Part shown: one piece after another, positions 23,361-36,447 of the stretch | Position numbering within the stretch: position 1 is the first letter of the stretch | Layout of the letters: each line of letters opens with the position of its first letter | Source of the DNA: Amylostereum areolatum | Taxonomy: Eukaryota > Basidiomycota > Agaricomycetes > Russulales > Stereaceae | Direction: 5' to 3' | Length of the DNA: 64,000 bases | NCBI GenBank assembly: GCA_012932865.1 | Contig: SAXG01000027.1 | Location: 372,001-436,000, forward strand | Made by a program: the position numbers and the translations under genes | The notes under the pieces: generated by a model | Seen by the model: the letters and a program-made list of their open reading frames with translations, nothing else | Databases searched by the model: none | Told to the model about the DNA's origin: nothing

Positions 23361-26300
23361 TTATCGCCATTGCCCAATGTTTCCGCCTTGTCCAGGGGGC
23401 GGCGCGAAGAAGTTCAAATTGGAGTTCGGCATGGCTGGAGGAGGCATAGCTGCGAACGGCTGGAATGTCGGAGGTGCGAAAGTTGCCTGGAGCATATTGG
23501 CTTGTGAGGGCCCAAATGGTGATTGTTGCGCCATGGCAGGAGCTGGAGTGGGGGATGAAGAGGGCGAAGTGCCTCCTGCGATTGGAGGCCTCCAGTTCTG
23601 TGGCATGAAAGCAATGCGATCAGGTGAAACGTGGTTACGATGGGACGACAAGTGCTCACGTATTTCCTCCCTTCCCTGTAGAGCTCTTCCAACTTTTGAT
23701 CAAAGATACCTTTCTCCTCGAAGTCGTGATAGGCCTTGTACAACATAAGCGCAGAATGAGCGTCCTCGATCGAGTCGTGGGTCTCCGTCTGAATGTTCTC
23801 TCCTAGCACGAACCACGACAAGAAACGAAGGGACAGCCGCCGCTGACGCGCCTTGATGAAGTAGAGGTCTACGGTATCAATGACCTGATCGGGAGGGACG
23901 AAGATATCTAGGAGACAGTGATCACTACGGTTGAGTCCTCACGGTGGAATGGAAATGCTCACTAATGATACGGAAATCTTTAGAGAGGCCGTGTCCGATG
24001 AATATACACCCCCGATCAACGAGGAGTCGGAGCTTCTTGTATACCACCTTCAAAGGTGTGAGCGTGTGTCTCGAGATGAGGGGGTCAAGATCGCCAACTG
24101 GAAAGGTACATGAGTGCCAACATGGTGGAAGTTGGTTTAAACGTACATTTGATCCCCGAAAACTCCGTTAGATAGTCGACAATGACTTCGCTAGTGTGGA
24201 TATGATCATCTATCAACGGGATGCTTTGCCTGGGGCCATCTCCCCGAAGAACAGATACACGCGCAAGACTCAGCCTGGCCGGGCGAAGCACTGTTTTTGT
24301 TCCGTCAGATCGGTACTCCGTTTCTTCCTAGTCTTTTGTTAGTGATGGAAGGAAAGGAGGCGATCTGGTAGTACCTGCTGCATCTGTACGAATTCAGCGT
24401 CGATTGAAACCAGTGTTCCAGGCCTTGGGAACTCGTCTGGTCCCAAAGGGATATGTTTGATGAGATTCGGGTCACGGTTTCTAGACGCCAAGGTGAACGA
24501 GGCAGGACAGGCGATGAGGACAACACGCACAAAGATATCGATGTGTCATGGCTCAAAATAAAGGTGTCGATGTTGTCAGGTAAACCAGAAAAGTCGAGCC
24601 TTTGACGCATGTCAATGCGCTCCAAGTACAGGATGGTAGGCACCTGGAAATTCAAATTCAGTGAGACGGATAGGAGTAGTATATGTGGCTAGAGTGCACC
24701 TTCCATCGTCCGGGAAAGCTTAAAGCTTCTTCTTCAGAGATGTTCTGCACCACGAAATCGTTGAACAAGAACCAAGGACTTGTATGCTCGGCACGATCTT
24801 CTGCCTCAGGTACTTGAGAATATGATATTGGTTTAACAATACCGATGCAACACCACAGACGATGACAAACCTTTCACAATGGCAACGAGATGGGACCGCT
24901 TGTCTTTCGCTACAACTTTGATTATTACAGACTTCGCGAGGTCAACCAGCGCCAGTATATAAAGGTGAAGAAGTAGAACTTACCCGCAACTCGTACATGA
25001 CCGGATGAGGGTCATCCATTCCATCGACTTGTCCGTGAACTTCCACAGAAGGCTTTAAAAACGTCTGTCGTCGAACATCCATCCAATGGTCAAGATTATC
25101 CTCGCTATTCACGTTCGCGTTGAGCGCAAGTATTGGTGGCAAATCCCTAGATGGAATCTCCCGACGCGATTCGAATGAAGGAAAACTGCTTGCAAGTCTG
25201 GCATGTGGCTTTGTGGTTCATTTCCCGGATGAGGGAAGCGCGCAGAACTGCTTCAAAAGTATTGTTCTCCCCTCCCTGAGGCTTCAAAGAGGTGAGTTAA
25301 CGAGAGATTGGGAGGCGCTGATGAATGGACCTACCCTACGAGGATAAACCATGTCCACGATGTGCGTCATGTTCTCTTTTTCCCGCCTTGCTCCGCAGTG
25401 GACGCAGGTGATGATATTCTTTCCATCCAGTCCCAGGAGCTGCGTGATCGGCGCGGCAGCGGGAGATCGAGTGTCAGACGAGACCGCGGGCCTTGAAGGG
25501 AGGAGGAATGCGTTCTGTGGGAATGCGTTACCCTCAAGACCGAGGTGGTCGATAAAGAACCGGTGAAAAGATTGAATCATGTGCGAATAGTCCATGTCGG
25601 CGGATTCACGGCCGTAGTCGATAAGTTCAATCGCATTCACCGCTACACGACTAGACTCAGCATGATATGCACGCCATAGAAAGAGAGACGGACATTGCGC
25701 AAGAAAACCCGCCGCTTTGCAGAAATTGCTTGATTGGCAGTTGGTCCCTCTTGCATCCTCTAGCATGCGAACCACAAATCCAAGCTCGCACAACAGACAA
25801 TGTTCCCGTGGGCAGTTCGTAGTGATGTGTGATTTGGCGAGACGTCTGATGGGGGGCATGTAATGCATGACTTGCAGGAGCGGGTTGGTATACGAGTTGA
25901 GTATGTGTGTCTCCAATCCACTAAACTCAGTCTTGTTGTAGAACCTTGAAAGCTATAGGTGAACGATGACGTCTTCAGAGATGATACGGCTGGACGGCTT
26001 ACGCAAAGTCGAAGTCCTCAACACCGAACTTGGAATATTCGATCTCGACCTTACGATAGCGAGGGGGGACGTCCTCTGAGCCGATGACGTGCACGATATC
26101 TGTCTCCGACTGTGTTTCATTTAGCTGACACTATGAAGTGCAGTAAACACACACCAACCTCTGTCTTGCGTGACTTCCCGCTGCGGAACCGACCCCCATC
26201 CTTCACGGGCGGAACGATAACCATGTTCCTCCTGCCCTTGAGCTCGCGAGGCAATGCTGCATATGCAATATTGTCATTCATCTTCATCGTGCTCAAAATT

Positions 26301-27654
26301 TGAGGTGGAATTTTTGCTGGCGCTGCGGAGATATGAGATGAAGAGTCAAACTGAGGGGTCCACGAAGAAAGAAGCATTGTGTTGTAGTGAGGCAGGCCGA
26401 TCATGTTGAGCGGACTGATAAGGGAGTCAGCCGAAGCGAAATGATCGAATGTCTGTATGGTCTCACGTTGAATCATCCCATTCGATTTCAGGCGGTGGTT
26501 CGGGTGTGTCTGCCCATTCAATCGGCTGGCCTTCAAACCCATTCAGAGGCAGGGTAGTGTCTCCATCGGCCGCACTCAGAAGATGGATAGCACCGTCGGC
26601 ATCACCGAATGCCATATAGGTTCCTGTGGGGGAGACAGCGGCCGAGCTTATGAATGCAGGAGTATCGAGCTAGAAATTTTGGTGGGTGGTACTCAAATGA
26701 GTGGGTTCGTTGAGAAGTACCTGATAAAATTCGTTTCCATTGGTCGGGTTCGAAGTGTCAACAACGTTTATGAGTCCTTGATTTGAAGCAACAACTATAC
26801 TCGAAGAGCGCCTGGGAAGGAGGTTGATAAATGCAGGCCCAGCGGGAAAGGGAATGGGAGGGAGAGCACGCATAGTGCGAAGATCGTAAAGCTTAACCAA
26901 GGGGTCGGGTATCGGACGAGACTGTCTGACGAGTTCCTTAGAAAAATTCACGGGATGAATAGAAACACTAACCTAAGTCCCCACCCAATAGTATACACAT
27001 AATTACCGCTGGACTGCAAACCCTGAATCTCACTGGCATGAGCCTTGACAGAGTTTTCCGCGCCTCCATCTCTTCTCATACCCGTACGAGGGTCATGACA
27101 TCGCAGGATGCCGTCAGAGGAACCGGACAGAAGGGATGTGTTCGCAAAATGTAGCTGATTGACAACGGACAGAACAGGGGGCTTGGCGGGTGGCGGTTCC
27201 TGTAAGCGAGTTGAGGAGAACGATCTCGGGAGAAGCGGTTGCTGCGGCAAAGGTGGAAGAGTTAAGATTATTTGAGAAGGTTGTTATAGGTCTTGGAGTC
27301 CTGTGCCACCAAGACACATATGAGACGCAGGATAAGATAGCAAGGCAACGAAAGGACGCGCCTCCAATACCACTTATTCATTCCTCCCTTGGTCCATGCG
27401 CCCACACCTTCCCCAGCAACACAGCACGCGCGTATATGGTTCTCATCAGAGACAATTTTCTTGACGGCCAGATTTTCGCTGCCGACGCGGAAGCGCACGC
27501 CACGCATTCCTTGCGCACTGTAGTAGGCCGATGCATACCCAGAGCTGTTACCGGACCAGAGCGTGTCTGAGACAGGATCGAAAGAAAGAGACGTGATGGG
27601 CTGAGGGAAAATGTCAGGCCCCTGCGCTATGGGTGCGATGGGTCGATATGCCAT
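23361..27654 (-). CDS. PAN2: PAN2, catalytic subunit of PAN2-PAN3 deadenylase
   Basis: Cytoplasmic poly(A) nuclease subunit that shortens mRNA tails with PAN3. The chosen start at 27654 is [20 protein letters not shown]; a longer frame opens at 27687, but a 3' splice-like CAG lies between. Domains in order: WD40 propeller ([60 protein letters not shown]), PAN3-binding linker, pseudo-ubiquitin hydrolase domain ([25 protein letters not shown]), then a DEDDh exonuclease: [33 protein letters not shown] and [14 protein letters not shown]. The C-terminus is a Pro/Ala/Met-rich tail. The two Asp-Glu pairs and the final His/Asp are all visible. Many short introns. Confidence 0.94.
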
Positions 27655-27865
27655 GTCCTGGGTGCCCGCCTGTAGGAGGAAAGTCAAGAGGCGATTACAG
27701 CAGGATTATAACGATCGTAGTTTGGACTGGGACAAAGGTAAGTAAGATAGATTACATATGCTTCAGAAGTTCAAACAAGTCATATCCGCGCCCCAAGTTG
27801 AGCTTACACCTACACCTACCCTTTCCTACGAGCTCCTACCCCGCCACTGCCAGCCGCCAGTGGTC

Positions 27866-28664
27866 ATGCACACCCTCCGACAATCACCGACGAGGGTTCT
27901 TCGCCTATTGAACGATACTCCCAGGATTTACGCCCGGTTTGCTCGTCTCTTAACGACGTCGACGCGTCTGTCAGAAAATTCGCAGTCCTCCTCTTCTCCG
28001 TGGTTTGTTGATCCAGAAGAGACTGCCTTCACTGCACGCCGTGCCCAGGACGCTGTCAAATTCTCCCTCTCTCGTCAAAATCAGAACCAGTTCTTGGAAC
28101 CTATCCCTGACGGCGTGACAGCCGCCATACGCCATCTACATTCACAGCTAGCACAATCGCCGTTGTTGGAACCGTCTTCTCTCATCGTTTGCGAACCAAT
28201 CCACATACCTCCCGGCCCCCCGCTTCCAGAGGTGATACCCAAAGGTCGACGGCGACGAGGACGGACCTACGGTGGGGAAGGCGTATCGGACTATGGCGGT
28301 ATCTGGAACTGGGTTGTCATCGCGCAAGTACGTCGTAACGCTCTGCTGTTTTGTCTCAAGTCTCAACAGATACTCTTGTCACCTTACTCTCAAGGTCAAG
28401 GAGGGAACAGAGAAGCGTGGCGCTATAGAGTCTACAGTACGGTTGGTGCGACAAGCGGTTCGTGCTTTCCCCCTCGTAGGGCTATCATACTGCTGACACC
28501 CGGGGTTGCAGCTACTTACCATGGACCCCCCTGTTACGCTCCCAAAGAAGACGCGGAGGAGCATATCAGATGGTTGGGCCATGGTGGACGCAGGAGACTT
28601 CGCTGTTCACGTTTTTAGTCGGGACTCGCACACGAAGTTCTTTGTTAATTCCAATAGATGGTAA
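27866..28664 (+). CDS. mitochondrial RsfS/Iojap-like ribosome assembly factor
   Basis: Probably a mitochondrial ribosomal silencing factor (RsfS/Iojap, MALSU1-like), which binds the large subunit and blocks premature joining. The start at 27866 gives MHTLRQSPTRVLRLL with an Arg-rich presequence suited to mitochondrial import. The RsfS core is assembled from three exons: DYGGIWNWVVIAQ, then VKEGTEKRGAIESTVRLVRQ after an intron from about 28328, then after another intron LLTMDPPVTLPKKTRRSISD and GWAMVDAGDFAVHVFSRDSH, ending NSNRW. The last segment matches the hallmark C-terminus of the family. Fungal Atp25 also contains this domain, but this protein is much shorter. It is divergent from PAN2, about 210 bp apart. 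Confidence 0.72.
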
Positions 28665-29038
28665 TGGTGCTGTCTATAGGCATAGCCTTCCGTATTATAT
28701 CCGCTCCCCACTCTACAAGTGATCTCCATATCCAACGGATTGACTCAAATGTCCAGCTTTCACTGGCAGGATATGCAGATAACCGCGTGGCTCACGTATA
28801 CGTCAGGTTTCGTCAAGCGCTCCAAGCTCCAAGCTCCTTCAATCGTCCATGGACACCTGCTACATCTCGACTCCACCCATGTCACTCGATGATGTGAGGC
28901 TGCGTCAACGACCCCACCCTGGGCAGGTCTTCAAATATACATATACAGCTCTGGGGGCGGATATCCCCACTCAAACATTTCTGACCGCACTACGAATCTC
29001 AATCTCCCCATACCTCATCCATAATCTCTAGTATAATC
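28665..29038. other. intergenic spacer
   Basis: 374 bp between the RsfS-like gene and the next + strand gene. No credible coding frame. Likely 3' end plus promoter; a TATA-like ATATACATATACA lies near 28936-28948, about 90-100 bp before the ATG at 29039. Confidence 0.35.
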
Positions 29039-29779
29039 ATGGCCGGAATCAACGACCGCGACCTCGGGGCGGGGAAGGGCGTCGATATCAACCCGGGTGT
29101 CGCCAATCCCACAAGTTCTAGTACTCATGCCGACCCGCTCGCATCGAACTTCGTGAGTCCTGTGTCGCTCATGTCGGCCCTGTGGCTATACATCCCCACC
29201 GCCGCAGGAATGAACTGTTGACTGACTGACCAATGCGTCGTTATGCCCCTACGACATCTCAGGTCACAGACCCGACGTCTGAACAATTTGGGGCAGGCGC
29301 GGGCCCCGATTTCGCTGGACATCAACAGGCTTCCCGGAATTTTAAGGAGACAGCCGGCGTCGTAGAGGGACGTCCAGGAATCATTGAGTCGACCAACATC
29401 GACCCCCTCAACGAAACCTCCAATACGGGTTAGCACAGAGTTCGCTTGCCTCAGTGCCGTGAAATCGTCGTTCTCGTCGCTTTTTGGCCGTGGATGAAGC
29501 ACATCATTCGAATCTCTCTTTCCCAAATTTTGCCTTGCGTGTTCGATGATATTATGCAGCTTTGCTGACCACACTTTTTCTTTTGCAGATGACGGCTGGG
29601 CCAATGTGCGATCTGATCCCGGGAGCAACACAGGGAGCGGCGGCGCAACATCAACCGCATCGAATCTAGTCTCGGGTGCTGCAGGGGTGGCTAGTGGTGT
29701 GGCGAAATTTGCGTATGGGACAGCGGTTGGGAACGAAGATTCAAAACGAGCGGGGAGCGACGCTGTGTTTGGCCAGTGA
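29039..29779 (+). CDS. small Gly/Ser-rich protein, unknown function
   Basis: Three exons encode about 150 residues: MAGINDRDLGAGKGVDINPG, then after an intron with GTGAGTCC donor VTDPTSEQFGAGAGPDFAGH and GVVEGRPGIIESTNIDPLNE, then DDGWANVRSDPGSNTGSGGA and a small Ala/Gly/Val helix (SGAAGVASGVAKFAYGTAVG) ending GSDAVFGQ. No signal peptide, cysteines or known catalytic motif. The low-complexity hydrophilic composition recalls small stress-related fungal proteins, but that is only an impression. Splice signals and an even frame support a real gene. Confidence 0.6.
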
Positions 29780-30857
29780 TGAGACGTACAGTGCACTGTA
29801 CCTCCCTGTATCATTATGGTTCCTGCGTTTGGAAGGTTATGCGTCCTGCCCTTGTTGTCGTTGAACTACGATGTGTACAAGCGAGCATCCGATAATGTAG
29901 GATCGTTCAAAAAATCGACAACTTTCGACGGGTCGTGATGGAATATGTGATTGGATCCAATGAATGCCCTCGAATGCCACGTATTGCAGCGCCGGGGCCG
30001 CGGGCTGGCACCTGCTGGCACCGATCGCAATTGGCTTCGTCTTCCTATTTTGGCGCCAACATCGCGGTACAGTCTTCTACGCACTCTCTTGAAGTACTTA
30101 TACTCGATTCCATCACTCTCTGGTTCAGTTTTCCAGAACGTTCCTACCCATCTCCGTGACAGGTGCAATCACCTATGATATTCTTCAACCTTGCGTGCTA
30201 GAACATACAGCATCATATACATACCTAACGATACTCAAACCTCGCCTGTGTGAGTCTCAAACTTCTCCGAAAAGGGACGCACATCCGACACCGAGGTGCT
30301 ATTGATTGTCCCGATAGAAACGTTTTCTTCAGTACCTCCACGTCGCGGCTCGCAATATTGGAGATCGTCGTAGCGTGCGCAAGCCACATGTATGGAATTC
30401 TCCATGAATTCCCATCCTCTGTCGAGGGTCCGTTAAGCGCATCGTCGCCGTCGCTGCACCCTCAATGCCTCACGCCTCACGCCCAATTCAGGCCTTAGAA
30501 GACAATGGGAGAAGAGGACAGTTCGTTCTGCGCACTGCGCAGTGTTCTAACCGGTCTTGGTGACGGTCGAGCGGGACGCCTTTGAACCAGTGACCAGGGT
30601 TCGTCGCTGCTCCTGGATCCTGGATCTGCATTTGCCAGATCTCCCTCAGGAGCATCGGCGGAAGCCTGAAGGCATCAAAAAATGTGGGGTCGTGTCCCCA
30701 GTCATCGATCTGGACAGCAGGCGCGCTTGAATCTTGACGACCGTGTACAGTATATAAAGTCAACCTCCGATGCTCATCGGCACTTTTCTCCTTCCACTGG
30801 CCGCCTTCAACTTCCTGTTCACTTTCCCCTATTTTTCTCCGCGCTCGGAGGCTCAAC
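29780..30857. other. intergenic region, nothing recognised
   Basis: About 1.1 kb with several short frames on both strands, none with domain similarity, splice support or conserved composition. A minus-strand frame at 29866-30168 and another at 30488-30895 were considered and not accepted. A TATATAAA on + near 30750 could serve the next gene. Confidence 0.35.
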
Positions 30858-31924
30858 ATGCACGCCTTCCCCTGCCTCCGAGTTGAGCCATTCACAATCT
30901 ACATCGACAAAATGGCATTGCCCATGTCTTCAAGCACGCCTTCTTCCGCTTCATCCCCTGGCTCCTTCCCGCTACTTCGACCATACCCACCATCTCCTGA
31001 AAATCATAGGCCTAAGACGGCCACACGTACCGAGAAACTGCGTCCACTGCCATCCGTACCTCGACACAGCGTGTCCATGACATCTCTCAGAGAGAATGTA
31101 TCGAATGTTACGCCACCTTCAGTCCACAAATTCCCCATTGTTGGCTGGTCCATCGCACAACAGACAGACTTCCTCCTTATCGATGCCCACGCCGCGTCAT
31201 TCCCCATCGGCTTCTATGTCCCCCTCTGCCTCTGCCTCAGTCATATTTCCTTGCAGTCCCCCGCCCCCGCCCCCTCCCGAGACCTCCGTCCTCAGCGTTG
31301 GCACAGGCAGTTCCTGCAGCGTCCACGTTGGTTCAGGCAGATCTGTCGCCATCACACACCCGCCTCCCAAGCCTTCTTTCGGCACCGATCCAGCCGTGTA
31401 ACGGGCATGGAAGCTCGCAGTCCCTCGACAGTCCCCATGCTCTTTTCCCGGAGTATTCCTCACCTCATGCACGAAGTTTGCCATCGTCGCGCAAAGCATC
31501 AGTGGATCTTCCTTGGACCTTGATCATTCCGGAAGTCGAGCAGACTCCCGAGGTGGTCCGTCGGCAAAATTTGGCGAAGCTCGTGGCTTCTACCTCTTCT
31601 GCCTCTTCTTCCACTTCTACCGACGGGCCGACGACGAGGACAGGCGAAGAATCCGCAAAATCTCCTTTGCCGATCACGCCCATCATGTTCTCTGTGCCAA
31701 CTTCTGCACTTTCATGCAGCTCTCCCCTCATTCCCCGTCCCTCGCCGCCGAAACGTCAAGCAGCTCCAAAGAGACATCTTTTCACAATGCCACACATGGA
31801 CCTGCCTCTCAGTCGGAAGGAGTCCAAGCGGCTTAGTCAAAAGTGGATAAGGGAAAAACATGGGAAACGATGGGTAGAGGATGATTATCAGTGTGTTTTA
31901 CGTTCTTTGCGCGCGCTGCGATGA
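30858..31924 (+). CDS. Ser/Pro-rich protein of unknown function with basic C-terminal motif
   Basis: The N-terminal part reads MHAFPCLRVEPFTIYIDKMA (an alternative start is the ATG at 30912, MALPMSS). It continues as Ser/Pro-rich disordered sequence in three successive frames. The C-terminal part is more protein-like: LIIPEVEQTPEVVRRQNLAK, then RKESKRLSQKWIREKHGKRW and VEDDYQCVLRSLRALR, which looks like a conserved helical motif. Exon joins between about 31080 and 31430 are unresolved: candidate introns are only 25-35 nt, so a frame change is also possible. I do not recognise a family. Confidence 0.5.
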
Positions 31925-32412
31925 AATTTTCTTTACTTTTCCATGCCACCGCTTTCCGCTCTTCTCTCTCATCAAAGGACTTGGACATAGACTTGTGTGC
32001 TGTACACGAAACAACCCCTCAGGAACCCCTGGTGGGCCATGAGTTCCACTGCATACCACCACATTCATTATATCTCCCGTCGCCCTTATACCATAACTAT
32101 CGGGTACTTCGACCGCACATAAGTAGTTGACCCTTTGTAATTCTGCACGTAGAAGTAGAACGCCTTCACTATTCTTTTGGCGCGCAAGTAATCACAGTAA
32201 GTACCGCAGTTTTTCGACCAAGTGTTTTGATTTTAGCTTCGCATTTCGAAAGGTGGGGTTCGTAGGTTACATACGAAATTTTGCAAGTTAACAAGAGTAG
32301 TTTGAAGTCCAGGTGTTACAACAGCATAAGCGCCGGTCGACTGTTTGACGCTGATTCGTCGCTCAGGCGTTCATCATCTTTCTCTCGGTTTCCTCTCATC
32401 ACTGTGCCAACG
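31925..32412. other. promoter region of SPF45 gene
   Basis: About 490 bp with no credible gene. It separates two + strand genes and probably holds the 3' end of one and the promoter of the SPF45 gene. Confidence 0.35.
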
Positions 32413-34613
32413 ATGTCTGGACGTGCCGGAGGCCTCTACGGTGGCATCCAGTTTTCCACTTCGTCAGCTTTCATCTCTCAAGATTCTGTCTCAGCGTCAC
32501 CCTCGGTTGCTCCACCAGGCGACGCTGCCAAATCCCAGGACTTCCCAGCCCCCGAGGCCCCTAGCGCCAGCACCAGCGCTGAGCCATTATCCGATGCGAG
32601 TGGTGCAACCACGCCATCTACAGTACCTTCCAAGGCCACAGCCGGTATCTAGTTCTGCTACACCGCACACCGTGAGATCCCTTCATTGACACGCCCGTAT
32701 CCTCGATTCAAAACCAAGGCTGGTCTGCCGCGCTTGCCTTCGCACCCGTAAAGAAAAAAGCGAGGGCTGTCGCCGTCAAACCCGCCCTCCCTGCGTTCGT
32801 TAGCGAGCACCCCACGCTATCGGTGACCGCGGTCGTGGCGGCGCCGCCTACGTTGGTTGAACTACCAAAACCAGTTCTGGAAGAGCCACAGAAGACGGGA
32901 TGGGGAAAGAAGATCAAGCCGCCGTCGATGGTGCTCGATGAAGATGTGAACGGGTTCAAGAATGCCCAGAAACGGCGCGGAGGTGGGGCAGGAGGCGGAA
33001 AGAAAAACAGGAAGGTGTGTGGGGCCTGCTTTTTTCTAATCTCTTTGTTTTACTCACCTTACGGCTTTAGAACAAGTTTGCTCAACAAGTCGCTGCGTGG
33101 GATCCACACGAGCAATATGACCCCATGCGTCCAAACGATTACAACGAATACAAGATATGGAAACGACGTGATCGCGAAGAGCGCTTCGAGCGACGGCGGA
33201 TGGAAATGGATGAGCGGAAGCGGGGGCGACGAAGTCCCAGCTATAGTGACGATGGACACAGTGCGTCTGAAGACGAACGCCCTCGCAAAGCCGGTGTGTA
33301 TCACGAGCTCATAACATGGCCTATCTCTGATATACCTGTAGGCCGTTTCGACCATGGCCCGAGTGAAGACCGCTGGACACGCGACGCGGAAGACTATGCT
33401 CAGCCACGCGGGATCGGCATGCTGAGCGCCCCCCCTGTTGCTCCTATAGACGTCAACATGGCAGGCGATGAGGCGTATAACCGTCGCCTTGCTCTCTCGA
33501 ACATAGCTGCGATCGCGTCACCCCCGAAATCCCCTGCAGCGATTCCCGGTGACGATGAAGTCCCTGATTTCTCAGCTCCTGTGCTTTCTGCATTGGAAGA
33601 GTCGGGCGATGATGTCTATGCTCGCCGCCTCGCCATGTCGGTATTGCAACCGGCACCAATCGAAAAAGTCACTACCCCGGAACCACCAGCATTTTCAAGC
33701 GGCTACAACCCTTTCGCTCCGCGCAGTCCTCCTCCTCCGCCACCAGGTTTGGCTGTCCCTCCCTCATTTGAAGCGCGTATGCAAAACAGCAAGAATGCAG
33801 CTGCTGCAATTGCTGCGAAGTTGAAGGCTCTTGCCCCTGCAGGGGATGCGAATGTAAACGCAAATTCCGACGGCTCTTCCACGACCTCCAACACGGGACT
33901 AGAACAAAAGTGGGTACCTATCTTTGCGCTTTCAATCTCGATTTCTCAATATCTTAGCTGTTCGTTGCCTAGGTCTGACCCTCACGGCTTCGCTGCCCGC
34001 CTCATGGCTAAATGGGGACATAAAGAGGGTCAAGGTCTTGGGGCCGACGGTAGCGGCATCGTACATGCACTTACTGTGGAACAGGTGCAAGCAGGGAAGG
34101 GGAAGGGTGGCGGACAGGACAAGGGCAAGGGCAAAGGCGTTGCAGGGTCCATGGGGCGCATCATCAATGCAAACGAAGATGCGAAGGCCCGCGAAGACCT
34201 AACTCGGTTTGGGGAGTCGAGTCGAGTTATCGTGCTCACCAACATGGTTGGACCTGAAGACGTTGATGACGCAGAGCTTCGGGAAGATATTGGTGCGCCG
34301 CTCGATTTTCAGCCGCAACAAACCTGTGCTGAACGATAATCTCCTTCGGTGCTTCTCTATCTGTTTTTCTATCACAGGGGACGAATGTGCAAAAAATGGC
34401 ACCGTCGAACGGGTCATCGTACATGCTGTCAGCCCACCACCGGCTTCTCCTGAAGACGCCGTACGCATCTTCGTGTTGTTTGCGGGCCCCGCTGGCGCCT
34501 GGAGGACAGTACGAGAGCTTGACGGTCGGTATTTTGGCGGACGTACAGTGAGGGCGCGATACTTTCCCGAGATCATGTTCAATCGCTTCGCGTTCGATGG
34601 CCCGCTTGCTTGA
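32413..34613 (+). CDS. SPF45: splicing factor 45-like (G-patch plus UHM RRM)
   Basis: Nuclear splicing factor of the SPF45/RBM17 family. The start at 32413 gives [20 protein letters not shown]. Order: disordered N-terminus with [13 protein letters not shown], a basic GGGKKNRK patch, the [20 protein letters not shown] segment, then a charged Arg/Glu region. The G-patch is [20 protein letters not shown] then LGADGSGI. The C-terminal RRM is of the UHM type: [29 protein letters not shown], and an R-x-F motif as RYF in [11 protein letters not shown], which in this family binds ULM tryptophans of SF1, SF3B1 or U2AF. It ends FAFDGPLA. Five or so short introns join in frame. Confidence 0.92.
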
Positions 34614-34983
34614 AGGAGCTAGTTGGATAACGACCTGTCAACATGGTATACTTTGAATTATTTTTGGATGTATGCGCATGACAAAGACTGGCACATTGAC
34701 GTGGTTCCTTATAAGTACTCGTATTTTTGGCACGGTGACTCTTCAATATGCAAGACAGCTACGCAAATATAGGCCTCCACTAACATAAAGTTGTGAGTAA
34801 GCTTCCACCCTGACTGGGCAATAAATAGTACATTGTCAGTATGCCTGGTTCAGACGGTCATCTGCTGCTTCCCAGGTGAGTAAGTTACGAGAAACTAAAA
34901 AACTGACCAGCTCTGACCGGTTTGAACCCGCTGCCGGTGCTCGCGGCGTCAAAAAGAACACGTTGAAACGACATCCGATGACG
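34614..34983. other. 3' flank of SPF45 gene up to a CACTA-like element
   Basis: 370 bp with no gene. It ends with the trinucleotide ACG (34981-34983), repeated just after the element at 36475-36477. Confidence 0.4.
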
Positions 34984-35010
34984 CACTGCGGCGAACGGCG
35001 AGATTACTCC
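34984..35010 (+). repeat. left terminal inverted repeat of CACTA-like element
   Basis: Begins CACTGCGGCGAACGGCGAGA and continues TTACTCC; exact reverse complement of 36448-36474. Confidence 0.75.
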
Positions 35011-36219
35011 TGGGGAGAATCCGCCGGGAATGAGCAGATTCCGCGCAGATTCCGCGCGGACTCTGAACAGATTACACCCCCCGGAGAATCTGAGGAGAAT
35101 GGTCGAAATACAGCGCAGATTCCCAGCAGATTCCACACTGATCCCGCGCATATTACTCACAGGTCGTGTTCTGCTCGCGTGATAACCTGATAGTTTTTAA
35201 ATCATATTTAATAGCATTATCCCCCCGCTCCCCTCATATTCCCCTCCCTCGCATTTCTCTGCTCATAGGCACCTGAGGTAGGCACCTGAGATGGGCGACG
35301 ACAATGTACTAGATTTTGCATTGCGTATGTAGACTAACCACAGGCATGAGCAGAGTCTATCAAGTAGTCAATGTAAAGCGCGTATGCACTCCCGCACTGC
35401 TCACGCGCGGGACGGATGAATGCCCGTTCATGGTTCTCGCGCATACATCCAGTCCAGTCCCGCTTCCCCTCACGCATAAATCCAGTCCGGCGCCATTCGA
35501 GGTGAGCATGTCTATGATAACTGATAAAGTCATCAGGCAATACTGCATGGCACAAACTTCGAAGGAAGCGCACCGTTTACGAACGGGTTCCCGATTCCCA
35601 GCGTAGCAGAGTGAAGGGTGATGATCTTGCGGGTCTAAATATACAAGCAGATTAGTAGGATCAAGAAGACGGGCTGGAACCGACTGTTACTTACCTCGGA
35701 GAAGGGTTGTCTAGATATATGGTATCCTGTTGCCTATGGTGCAATGGATGAGAGATGATTACTGTAGAATGATCAAAAAGATTGATGCGCACCTTATTAA
35801 GTTGATAAGCGGCTGTCTAGAAGGTTTTATGTCAGGACTCATGCTACCAGAAAGGTGGGGGAGGGGGGAAGTGAAGCGACGTACTCCGCACTGCCATGTC
35901 CTCGCTGTCGCTCCTTATTTTCAACTGGCGTGATCCCACGAAAAGGAAAATTCGACGCACCGCACGAGACGAAGAAGCCCAAAAGGTGTTACACTTTGTC
36001 GCCTTCTCGGCTCCCTTTCCTTCAATCAATAGCACTGGCACTCCTGTGCGCAGTGGCGGTTAGTACTAGATGTAAACGAGTTTTTAGAGGCTTACCATGA
36101 GTGGGACGCTCAAGCAGAGAGATGATTGACCTTGTATGGTGGTTAGATAAGAAATCAGGTGGAGGATGAAAGAGAACGAGATGGACGGATGTGGGGAGTC
36201 GCGGAGTCGACTCAAGCAT

Positions 36220-36252
36220 AAAAGTCGCGCTAGGGGTCGCAACGCGACTTTT
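36220..36252. repeat. perfect 10-bp palindrome within the CACTA-like element
   Basis: AAAAGTCGCG at 36220-36229 and CGCGACTTTT at 36243-36252, 13 nt apart. Could form a hairpin. Confidence 0.6.
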
Positions 36253-36447
36253 CGCACGGAAATGATAAGAGGGCTTACACGGAGATAAGGGTCCCAGCTG
36301 TGAAATTAGTCGGAAACTCGCGAGAATCTGGCGGGAACATTCTGAGAGAATCCGTGTTCTCTCTGCAAATTCTCCCTGGTAGAGAATCTGTCGAGAGTAT
36401 GGTGAGAATCAGGAGGGAATATGCTCATTCTACGCAGATTCTCCGCG

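Noticed and set aside
29866..30168. Minus-strand 100-residue frame with Arg-rich N-terminus
   Set aside because: Considered as a small mitochondrial protein; no family recognised, and no upstream promoter or splice support.
30488..30895. Minus-strand 135-residue frame
   Set aside because: Overlaps the start of the Ser/Pro-rich + strand gene and has no protein-like features or splice sites.
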